A DNA stretch of 15,286 bases from Paraglomus occultum. Its lineage: Eukaryota > Glomeromycota > Glomeromycetes > Paraglomerales > Paraglomeraceae. The stretch spans positions 1 to 15,286 of the forward strand of contig CAJVPJ010000870.1 of the NCBI GenBank assembly GCA_910592205.1, written 5' to 3'. Made by a program: the position numbers and the translations under genes. How positions within the stretch are numbered: the first letter of the stretch is position 1; every line of letters starts with the position of its first letter. This document shows positions 8,621-15,286 of this stretch, piece by piece. A model generated the notes under the pieces. It saw only the letters and a list, made by a program, of their open reading frames with translations. It searched no databases and was not told where the DNA came from.

Positions 8621-8852
8621 TCCCCTGTAATGGTTCTGCAATCTTCACACTCAGACTTTTCTAAAAAGATTATGACTTGGCATAACGTTTCTGTGTATTG
8701 GATAGTGTTGTTATATAACGTTTCTCAGACAGTTTATTCTTTCAAGCTACCCGCAATCCCTCGCAATAGTTCTGTAAATTTCGTAGTCAGACCTTTCCAA
8801 AGAGGTTATAAGTTTGCACTTGACGTTTCTTCGTATTAGATTAGTGTCGTCG
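8578..8852. repeat. Diverged tandem duplication, period about 137-146 nt
   Basis: Copy 1 starts at 8578 and copy 2 at 8724, both with CTCAGACAGTT. Further shared anchors in order are AGCTACCCGCAA (8608 and 8745), AGTTCTGTAA/GGTTCTGCAA, ACTCAGAC/GTCAGAC, AACGTTTCT/GACGTTTCT (8684 and 8823) and a TATTGGAT-AGTGT/TATTAGAT-AGTGT segment. Indels shift the offset between 137 and 146. Confidence 0.7.
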
Positions 8853-9078
8853 TAGCTCTTATGTTAACCTGTCCGTATAATAATAGTACGACATCGGATT
8901 AAAATCAAAAAAAAGTCCCCCAAAAATTTGATTAAAGTAGGCAAAATTCCTTTTGAAATATACCCATGCTTTTTTTCGAAATTACGAAACCCCTGAAATG
9001 CTCGACGGTTAAACAAACATGCACGTTACGGTATCTTATATGTTTGACAACCATCTAAAGCTGAGCGTTGATTAAACG
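8853..9078 (+). promoter_or_regulatory. Upstream region of copy C
   Basis: It holds the 15-nt box at 9011-9025 and, next to the gene, ACCATCTAAAGCTGAGCG..ATTAAACG before the ATG, matching the corresponding stretch at copy E. The same order of box, variable spacer and proximal element is seen at D and E. No clear TATA element stands out. Confidence 0.5.
9011..9025 (+). promoter_or_regulatory. Shared upstream box, copy C
   Basis: AAACAAACATGCACG, identical at four family members. Here it ends 53 nt before the ATG at 9079. Confidence 0.55.
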
Positions 9079-10242
9079 ATGGGTGGCTGTTGTTCTCTAG
9101 TACGACGAAGAAAGAATGCAGAAGTTGACTCCAAATTCAAAGTCATTGATGGGCGACGATATCAACAGTTAGATGACTCAAACTATGTTTTGCCAAATGA
9201 TTCGGGGGAAGAAGAGAGATTAGATATGCAACACATTCTCTTTGACCATTTCTTCGATGGGAATTTTTCAGCACCCGTCGACCAACTGTTGAGGAGTGGG
9301 GCAAGGGTACTTGACGCTTGGTTAGTCGAGAGACAACGAAGAGTTTAATGGAACTATACACAAAGCACTCATAATCCATCATTACTTTTCTTCACAGTTG
9401 CGGTTCAGGTGTTTGGTCCATAGACCTAGCCAAAAGATACCCTAATTCTTATTTTATCGGCGTAGACATTGCACCTGTGGTCCTTGCGGACGAAAAGCCT
9501 AGTAATCTCGAATTCGTAGAATATAATGTCCTTGATGGACTTCCTTTTAACAGCAACACGTTCGATTACGTATTTGCCAGAGCTACTCTCGCGGTATATA
9601 CAAGGGCACAATGGACTGAGCTTGCTATTCCCGAGTATGCGAGAGTTACCAAGCCAGGTGGATGGGTAGAGCTGATGGAGTTTTCTGGATTATTAAGTGG
9701 TGAATGTGAGAATGTTCAACGTTTAAACACTGCAAGTAAGTTGGGATGGTATGAATTCGAGAGGTAATGTGATATCGCGCCAGGTACTTTTACTCAATTG
9801 ATGAATTTACTTTTTCCTATCAAGCCGCTACTATGTTTGATTCCAAGAACCTAATTCCGTCACCTGGTTATGAAATCCAGAGCTTCCTGGAACAGTCTGG
9901 TTTCTTTACAAACATTGGTTATACGGAAAGGACACTCCCAATAGGACCAAAAGGAGACAAATACGCTGAAATGGTGAGTTGTCGACCTTCATACATACAA
10001 TTATATGTTACTGGTTTTATGTCGCTGGCTGCAGCTCTTTATATTAATGTCATGATATATAGGGAATACGAGACTGGAGAGATTTCTATCATGGAATGAG
10101 ATTCCCCTTTTCAAAAATAATGCAGGTGACTGGGGAACATTATGATGCTATAGTCGAAGCAGCAATCAAGGAGTTGATAAGATTTGGTTGCACTTGGGAC
10201 ACTATGAGAGCGTGGGGTCAGAAAACGAGTCGTAATATGTAG
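9079..10242 (+). CDS. Copy C: SAM-methyltransferase-like protein, acylated N-terminus, intact frame
   Basis: Exons are 9079-9320, 9398-9735, 9825-9973 and 10063-10242, giving 909 nt and 302 residues. Introns are 77, 89 and 89 nt (GTTAGT..CAG, GTAAGT..AAG, GTGAGT..TAG). The start is fixed by homology with A and E: MGGCCS, for predicted myristoylation at Gly2 and palmitoylation at Cys4/5, then Arg-Arg-Arg-Lys. Core signatures are Val-Asp104, Asp127-Gly-Leu-Pro-Phe, Phe-Asp-Tyr-Val137-ish, and Lys166-Pro-Gly-Gly169-Trp. The joined SAM loop reads Asp79-Ala-Cys-Cys-Gly-Ser-Gly85, so Cys81 replaces the first glycine of the Gly-x-Gly-x-Gly motif. That substitution comes from TG instead of GG at the exon 1 end. 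In the wider methyltransferase superfamily this glycine is strongly preferred, so SAM binding may be reduced or altered. The frame is otherwise clean, which argues for retained function of some kind. Confidence 0.82.
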
Positions 10243-10719
10243 TATGACTGATAATAATAACAAACAGATGTAATAAGTATTTATTTAGGACAAACTCTGA
10301 ATAATTTAACTGATACAAGAGTATTCCATATATTTATAACCAGCTATTTGATTCAGAAACAATATGGCGATAATATCTTTAAGTTCGTCACTAAACCAGA
10401 GATTGATTTGCTTCACATTTACCGCGTGTTAGATCTACGTTCTAGTATTCTGGTTAAATCTCAATTAGTTTATGACGACAACTATTTGTTATCAATAACC
10501 AAATGAAATACGTTTAAAAGCCTGCAATTTTACATTTAGATATGTTTACTGTCGTTATAGACTTTATCGAGCCTTTTCCTATCGCTTTAACACCCGATTC
10601 TGCAACAGGAATTGGTCGGTGATACCCATTTGTGAAAGAATGAAATATTACATCCTTGGGAAGGCCTCGTTTGTTGTCTTTTTTTCGAATGATGAAACCA
10701 TGATCGATGACAAAGCATC
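10243..10719. other. 3' flank of copy C and distal upstream region of D
   Basis: The first 170 nt (TATTTATTTAGGACAAACT, ATATTTATAACCAGC, ATTCAGAAACAATATGGCGA, CACTAAACCAGAGATTGATT) align in order with the 3' flank of copy E and, less well, D and B. From about 10633 the text TGAAAGAATGAAATATTACA matches the region upstream of E (11842 on). The middle part (10440-10630) shows nothing recognisable. Confidence 0.6.
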
Positions 10720-10734
10720 AAACAAACATGCACG
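10720..10734 (+). promoter_or_regulatory. Shared upstream box, pseudogene D
   Basis: AAACAAACATGCACG, exact match to the boxes at C, E and F, about 136 nt before the dead start at 10871. Confidence 0.5.
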
Positions 10735-10870
10735 TACGATGAGCCACCAGAATGGCTTTTTTTTCCACCCCCGATCCGTTTGACTGTAGTATCACACTTT
10801 TTTGTTTTGGTAATGTGCTACTAATACTACAAATATATTGACGACATATAGTCCGGGCTTTCATTGAACG

Positions 10871-11440
10871 GTGGGTGGCTGCTCGGGACAAATTCAAAGT
10901 CATAGATGGGTGACGATTTCAACGATTATGTTTTCCAAACGATTCAGGAAAAGAAGAAAGATTAGACGTACAGCGCATTATTCTGAAACATGCCTTCAAT
11001 GGAGATTTTTCAGAACCTGTTGACCAACTATTGAAGTATGGGGCAAGGGTACTTGATGTCGGTTAGTTGAGGATGATGAGCTTAACGGTTATGGGATTAC
11101 ACGCCAATCAATTACTTATAATCCATTATTACTTTCCTTCACAATTGCGGTTCAGGCTCGTGGACCTCAGAATTAGCCAAAGAATACCGTAATTCTTATT
11201 TTATTGACATTGCACCCGTAATCCTTACGGAAGAAAAGCCGAGTAATGTCGATTCGTAGAATATAATGTATACAAACATCAGTCCCGATAGGAGAATAAG
11301 CTGAAATGGTGAGTTGTAATCTACGTATACAATGATATGTTACTGATTTATTTCTTTGGCAGCTGAAGTCCATGGGATGAAATTCCCTGCAATAGTTGAT
11401 CTGCAATAAAGAAGTAGGCACGTGGGGATATTATAAATAC
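10871..11440 (+). pseudogene. Copy D: methyltransferase pseudogene
   Basis: The homologous start is GTG (GTGGGTGGCTGC) instead of ATG, and the Cys-Ser codons run straight into a deletion. Exon 1 continues to the equivalent of the loop, but one G is missing at the junction (GATGTCG/GTTAGT, 11061/11062), shifting the frame across the SAM loop. The intron 1 acceptor CAG has become CAA (11142-11144). Exon 2 is cut after about 100 nt and joined to exon 3 text (ATACAAACAT near 11270), removing the middle and end of exon 2, intron 2 and the exon 3 start. Exon 3 still ends in GAAATG with a GTGAGT donor, and intron 3 ends in CAG near 11363. Exon 4 keeps small pieces (TGGGATGAAATTCCC, CACGTGGGG). Every step of expression is damaged, so it is an older loss than B. 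Confidence 0.85.
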
Positions 11441-11640
11441 TAGTCTAGTAAATAAGCATAAGAGAGAGTGTCAGTACCCTGTCATTGTTGTCACATGAAT
11501 CAATATGTGACGTATTCTTGTTCTTATGATCACATCCTAGTAACTCGCAACGGTGACTTTCGTTCTTCTCTGATATCGACTGTATTATTATCATGTTATT
11601 AAGTCTTATTGTTTTATGAGAAACTTTGGTCGCGATCCCA
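11441..11640. other. Unshared 200-nt segment inside the 3' flank of D
   Basis: Exon 4-like sequence stops near 11440, and the duplicated 3' flank resumes near 11665 (TATTTATTTGGGAAC). The stretch between has no counterpart at copies C or E. It contains GTCACATGAATCAATATGTGAC, an inverted repeat with half-sites GTCACAT/ATGTGAC at 11490-11512. It could be an inserted small element, but no terminal repeats bracket the whole segment. Confidence 0.4.
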
Positions 11641-11931
11641 AATGTATGACCCCTACGAGTGCATAAATATTTATTTGGGAACTAATTAATTGATAAAGCA
11701 TATTCGGTATATTTTTTATGACTTAATTAAGAAACAATTATGGCGACAATAGGCGATATCATTAATTTTCACCAACCCAGAGATTGAGAGTTATTGTCAG
11801 TCTTCTAATAGAATAGGTGAATTTGCCTGTCACTTAAGTAGTCTGAAAGAATGAAATATTCATCCTCGAAAAGCTCGTTTTTTTTCTAGTTGTAAAGTGC
11901 CTGGAATGGTCGATCGTAAATTAATATAAAC
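11641..11931 (+). promoter_or_regulatory. 3' flank of D and distal upstream region of copy E
   Basis: Left part: duplicated 3' flank (TAAGAAACAATTATGGCGA, CAACCCAGAGATTGAGAG), then TAGGTGAATTTGCC, shared with the flank of B near 7424. Right part: TGAAAGAATGAAATATTCA and CTCGTTTTTTTTC, shared with the region upstream of D. The junction of the two duplicated segments is therefore near 11830. Confidence 0.55.
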
Positions 11932-11946
11932 AAACAAACATGCACG
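11932..11946 (+). promoter_or_regulatory. Shared upstream box, copy E
   Basis: AAACAAACATGCACG, exact. It begins 146 nt before the ATG at 12078. A TATA-like ATATATATTATATAA lies between, near 12030-12045. Confidence 0.55.
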
Positions 11947-12077
11947 ACGAACCACTGAAATTGGATTCTCACTCCGGGCAAATCTTTTTCCTTTCACTGA
12001 CGGTGGCACCACATTTATTTTTATAGTACTATATATATTATATAATGACACCATCTAACCTCGGCTTTCAGTAAACG

Positions 12078-13242
12078 ATGGGTGGCTGTTGTTCTCTAAT
12101 ACGACGAAAGCGGGCTGAACACTTTAACGAAAAGTTCAAAATCGTAGATGGGCGACGATTTCAATTGTTAGATGATTCAAATTATTTCTTGCCAAACGAT
12201 TCAGGAGAAGAAGAAAGATTAGACATACAACACGCTGTCTGGAAGCATGGCTTCAATGGGAATTTTTCGGCACCTGTCGATCAACTGTTAAGGAGTGGGG
12301 CGAGGGTACTTGATGTTTGGTTAGTTGAGAGACGACAAAGAGTTTAATGGAGCTATACACCAATCAATTACTTATAATACATCTAATTATTGTTATTTCT
12401 CCTTCACAGTTGCGGTTCAGCTATTTGGACGCTAGAATTAGCCAAACAATATCCTAATTCTCATTTTATCGGCATAGATATTGCACCTGTAGTCCTTGCG
12501 GAAGAAAAGCCTAGCAATGTCGAATTCATCGAATACAACGTCCTTGATGGACTTCCTTTTAATAACAACTCGTTCGATTACGTATTTTCCAGAACAGTTC
12601 TTTCAGTATTTACAAGCACACAATGGACTGAGCTTGCTATTCCAGAGTATGTGAGAGTTACCAAGCCAGGCGGATGGGTAGAGTTGGCGGAGTTTGATGG
12701 AGTGTTAAGAGGCGAATGTGACAATGTTCAACGTTTGAATAAAGCATGTAAGTTGAGATTGGGAAGAATTCGATTCATTGATAGCTGCAACGGATATCCC
12801 TTTACTCAATTAGCGATCTTTTGTTTTTTAAGGGATTGATATAGCTGGATCAAAGGACCTGCTTGTGGCACCTGGCCTGGAAATCCGGGGCTTCCTGGAA
12901 CAATCTAGTTGGCTTACAAACATTGGTTATGGGGAAACAGTCGTCCCCGTAGGGCCAAAAGGAGACAAATACGCTGAAATGGTAAGCGAACGATCTTTGT
13001 ACAATGATATGTTACTTGTTTATATCTTTGCCTGCAGCTCTTTACATTTATGTCATATAAAGGCAATACGAGACTGGCGAGATCTCTGGCGTGGACTGAA
13101 ATTTCCCTATACAGCGGTAATGAACGTGACTGGGGAACACTATGATGCTATTTGCGAAGCTGCAGTCAAGGAGCTCATAGCGTATGGTGTCACGTGGGGG
13201 TTGATGAGGGCGTGGGGTCAGAAAAAGGATCGTACTGCTTAG
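12078..13242 (+). CDS. Copy E: SAM-methyltransferase-like protein, acylated N-terminus, intact frame
   Basis: Exons are 12078-12319, 12410-12747, 12833-12981 and 13063-13242, giving 302 residues. Introns are 90, 85 and 81 nt (GTTAGT..CAG, GTAAGT..AAG, GTAAGC..AAG). Exon lengths are identical to copy C. The N-terminus is MGGCCS followed by a Leu-Ile-Arg-Arg-Lys-Arg basic patch. Later signatures are Gly-Ile-Asp104, Asp127-Gly-Leu-Pro-Phe, Lys166-Pro-Gly-Gly169 and the Gly-Pro-Lys-Gly-Asp-Lys segment at the exon 3 end shared by all copies. The SAM loop joins to Asp79-Val-Cys-Cys-Gly-Ser-Ala85: both the first and third loop glycines are replaced. Of the three intact copies this has the most altered loop, while acidic and product-binding segments are conserved. 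It may be a weak enzyme, a non-catalytic paralogue, or use the loop differently. The proximal promoter and box resemble copy C. No frameshift was found. Confidence 0.82.
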
Positions 13243-13447
13243 TATTACAATAAACGATCATGTAATGAGCTTTCATTTGAGACAAACTAATAAAGGAGTA
13301 ATCCATATATTTCTAATTCAGAAACGATTTATCATTAATTTGACACTAATCCAGAGATTGATTTTTATCGTGTTTTTGCATACAAACATTTTTGTAGTGC
13401 GTTCTACAGTCAGCTGCCTTAATGGTCGTCCGAATATAAACGATATT
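13243..13447. other. 3' flank of copy E
   Basis: It aligns in order with the 3' flank of C (GAGACAAACTAA, CCATATATTTCTAATTCAGAAACGAT, CACTAATCCAGAGATTGATTTT). AATAAA at 13251 (ACAATAAACG), just past the stop, could serve as a polyadenylation signal. Homology fades by about 13370. Confidence 0.6.
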
Positions 13448-13546
13448 ATCCGACATGTTACACGGTCATAATATTTTCTTTTTAAGGGTAGTACAATCCG
13501 ACATGTACAGCTTTAGGTAAAATTATGGCCGTGTAACATGTCGGAT
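13448..13546. mobile_element. Short MITE-like element with about 27-bp inverted repeats
   Basis: The left end ATCCGACATGTTACACGGTC (on to ATAAT) and the right end, reverse-complemented ATCCGACATGTTACACGGCC (on to ATAAT), match over about 25-27 nt with one substitution. They enclose about 45 nt, for a total of 99 nt. A third partial copy (ATCCGACATGTACAG) lies inside at 13495, and a fourth, GTAACATGTTGGAT, follows immediately outside at 13551-13564. There is no coding capacity and no clear target-site duplication, and the extra half-copies suggest a nested or rearranged element. The family is unknown. Confidence 0.6.
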
Positions 13547-13564
13547 GTGTGTAACATGTTGGAT

Positions 13565-14911
13565 AAATTCCTGATTATCGAATAATCGTATTATTATTAT
13601 TATGGTGTGACAAAATAAAATCCGCCCCTACATAGAAATGTAGAATGGCGATTGGATGTGAGGGTTATAAATTTCATGTAATTGAGTAGATTGATTAATG
13701 ACTCTAACATCGAGTATATTCAATCGTCTTTAAACTGGAGTCATCAGTCAAATTAACGACGATGTACTAAAAAAAGTATAAATCATATTAAAAAATCTGG
13801 TCTTGCTCAAGGTGATCGAATTACTTGGAAAGTCGAATTAATAAATCGTGAAATCAATAGGAACAGTAATATCATGTTAAACACGATGGGCCAATTTTAT
13901 TGTCAAGTTATAGTGGTATATAAAACACACTGTCTAATCTAGCTATTTTTTCCGGACACGGCTAGTTATGTCCACACTCCCTGATGCTATTCTTTTGCTC
14001 GCTTGATTCACTTAGAACTTTTCGGGTGTCTTTAATAAACATCGTTATTAGTGATGCTGTTTTCGTCAGTCTGATTATCTACCTATTCACTTTTTTGTAT
14101 TTCTGTGAACAGATCGCCCGTGAAATCGTGCCAACTCCCCATGGTTCTCCGTACAATTTTCGCTCATTGATGTCTGCTCTTCTTTCCTCTCGGAGGTCTG
14201 CTGGGGATACAAATCAATCAATTAATTGCATTATGTATAACTAGTTTTACTGATAAATGTTGGAATCAAACCTTGTAGCAAAAATGATAGGGTGTTTCTT
14301 GTGGATTGCTATGAATCTCTTTTGTACCATCTTTTGTGAATAAGTGATGTGGAAACAGTTACTCGACACATTATTATTTTATTGTTTGCGTTGATTCGTT
14401 GAGATTTATTCAGCACGTTGTCATTATTTCTTAAGAACGCAGCGGACACCTCTCTTCGCAACGTAAATGAAATGATGTCTGCCGGTCCCACACTCGTAAC
14501 ATACCGATTTGCTTACGACGTGAACGAATGTAAGAATATCCGATTGTAACCGCGTAAGCAAGCGCATAATAACAAATGTCAAATAAAATACAAGAATATT
14601 AGACAGCTGGCAGGCGAACAGCCTACGCGTAAGCAAGCATATAATAATTAACACTTACGAATCCGTGAGTAGTACGTTATAACTTGTATACTTATTTACA
14701 TACACTCGCATAATACACTGACAAACGGCCTCGTCTTAACCAGACACGAACGAAAAGTAGATCTCTAGAAGAGTAGCCGTATAGCAGTTTATATAGAGAC
14801 GTTAATTATGTATTATTGATCGTAAAACTGAAATAAAATATTGTTTATGTAATAATTTGTCGAATCTTTTGAATTATAAAACTCCGAAATAATCGATGGT
14901 AAATGTACACC
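13565..14911. other. Gene-poor interval with small repeats
   Basis: No gene is supported. Two plus/minus frames (13984-14244 and 14424-14654) are open but unrecognised. A CAG at 14112 precedes a stretch (ATCGCCCGTGAAATCG...) with a more even base composition, open for about 44 codons, that might be an exon of something outside my knowledge. Direct repeats sit at 14551 and 14626, described separately. Confidence 0.3.
14509..14647. repeat. Repeated CGCGTAAGCAAGC words, with one inverted half-copy
   Basis: CGCGTAAGCAAGC occurs exactly at 14551-14563 and 14626-14638, each followed by a similar AT-rich tail (GCATAATAA and ATATAATAATT), 75 nt apart. TTGCTTACG at 14509-14517 is the reverse complement of its core. 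These may be ends or subterminal repeats of a decayed element. Confidence 0.55.
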
Positions 14912-14926
14912 AAACAAACATGCACG
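14912..14926 (+). promoter_or_regulatory. Shared upstream box, relic F
   Basis: AAACAAACATGCACG, exact, followed as at D and E by GATGAAACCACTGGAATGG-type text and GATCGGCTTTCGGTA. The promoter survives better than its gene. Confidence 0.5.
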
Positions 14927-15003
14927 ATGAAACCACTGGAATGGTCTTTTTTCCTAACCCCGATCGGCTTTCGGTAGCTGCAAAAAAATGAACGTTTTAC
15001 TGA

Positions 15004-15184
15004 CGATTCAAAGTCGTATATTAATATGGACGACTATGACGAGTCATTAATGGAGCAATCTGGTATCGTATAAAATACTTTATTCAATTAATGTTTTGCT
15101 ATGGTTGAACCAATGGACGTTGGATCCTTTTGTAGCAGTGGACTTGAAATCCAGGACTTCCTTGAACAGTGTACATCGAAATGG
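15004..15184 (+). pseudogene. Relic F: methyltransferase gene remnant
   Basis: Identifiable pieces are: a distorted exon 1 stretch (GATTCAAAGTCGTATATTAA at about 15005, the Phe-Lys-Val-Ile codons), an intron 1-like phrase (TTAATGGAGCAATC at 15047), and an exon 3 segment (about 15131-15184, GTGGACTTGAAATCCAGGAC, the Gly-Leu-Glu-Ile-Arg-Gly-Phe-Leu-Glu-Gln region) ending in GAAATG with a GTGGGT donor. The start codon, SAM loop, all of exon 2 and most of exon 3 are gone. Any exon 4 piece would lie beyond the window or be lost. Confidence 0.7.
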
Positions 15185-15210
15185 TGGGTAAATTGTCTTT
15201 GTATATGTTG

Positions 15211-15268
15211 TATGTAAATCCCGTAACCATGTAAATCAGGTAACGGCATTTACATATGTAAATCCCGT
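15211..15268. repeat. Repeated ATGTAAATCCCGT words and a 16-nt palindrome
   Basis: ATGTAAATCCCGT occurs at 15212-15224 and 15256-15268, with a partial copy (ATGTAAATCAGG) at 15229. The second copy overlaps the perfect palindrome ATTTACATATGTAAAT at 15248-15263. This interrupts what should be intron 3 of relic F and looks like the edge of another element continuing past the window. Confidence 0.5.
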
Positions 15269-15286
15269 CAAATGTCCCCAAAATTT

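Noticed and set aside
8391-8839. Two plus-strand open frames (8391-8630, 8630-8839)
   Set aside because: The first is an effect of the pyrimidine bias. The second lies inside a diverged tandem duplication whose two halves do not share a reading frame.
9143-9611. Minus-strand open frames over copy C
   Set aside because: Shadows of exons 1 and 2. The same antisense frame recurs at A and D because the sense strand is conserved.
13984-14244. 86-codon plus-strand frame
   Set aside because: No known family. The first half is AT-rich hydrophobic text. The second half could be an exon, but nothing supports it.
14424-14654. 76-codon minus-strand frame with a Cys-x-x-Cys pair
   Set aside because: It spans the CGCGTAAGCAAGC repeats, and a single CxxC pair is not enough for a zinc-binding call.
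1-15286. CRISPR array, phage, operon or bacterial defence system
   Set aside because: No regularly spaced identical repeats and no prokaryotic gene organisation. Spliced genes show this is eukaryotic DNA.

Overview
The window looks like nuclear DNA from an arbuscular mycorrhizal fungus (Glomeromycotina, Rhizophagus-like). The grounds are: AT-rich sequence; genes split by short introns of 55-92 nt with GT(A/T/G)AG donors and C/A/TAG acceptors; a lineage-expanded family of S-adenosylmethionine (SAM)-dependent methyltransferases starting with Met-Gly-Gly-Cys-Cys-Ser; and decayed MULE-type transposase and PIF1-type helicase pieces. The genus is inferred from memory of these families and was not checked against any database.

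Layout. Positions 1-1078 (minus) hold the 5' part of a broken MULE-transposase-like gene. Positions 1079-2372 show no gene. Positions 2373-2594 (minus) hold a C-terminal PIF1-helicase fragment. From 3274 on, one methyltransferase family dominates. Copy A (3274-4430, minus) is intact. Copies B (6031-7258) and B' (7531-7790) are pseudogenes. Copy C (9079-10242) is intact. Copy D (10871-11440) is a pseudogene. Copy E (12078-13242) is intact. F (15004-15184) is a relic. All except A are on the plus strand. Noncoding stretches between copies carry diverged tandem duplications, a pyrimidine-rich tract, one short inverted-repeat element (13448-13546), a probable Tc1/mariner-type terminus next to copy A, and several small repeats.

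The three intact copies share four exons, the same intron phases (2, 1, 0) and internal exons of exactly 338 and 149 nt. They encode 300 (A) and 302 (C, E) residues. Each has a predicted myristoylation and palmitoylation N-terminus, a basic patch, and a class I methyltransferase core. The first intron splits the SAM-binding glycine loop. Copy A splices to the canonical Asp-Val-Gly-Cys-Gly-Ser-Gly, whereas C and E splice to Cys in place of the first Gly, and E also loses the last Gly.

Four copies (C, D, E, F) share an exact 15-nt upstream box, AAACAAACATGCACG, and most share a proximal element just before the start codon. The 3' flanks of B, C, D and E are also similar. The duplication unit was therefore promoter plus gene plus 3' flank. 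The window is a snapshot of a birth-and-death gene array, with pseudogenes in graded stages of decay. There is no operon, CRISPR array or prokaryotic system here.
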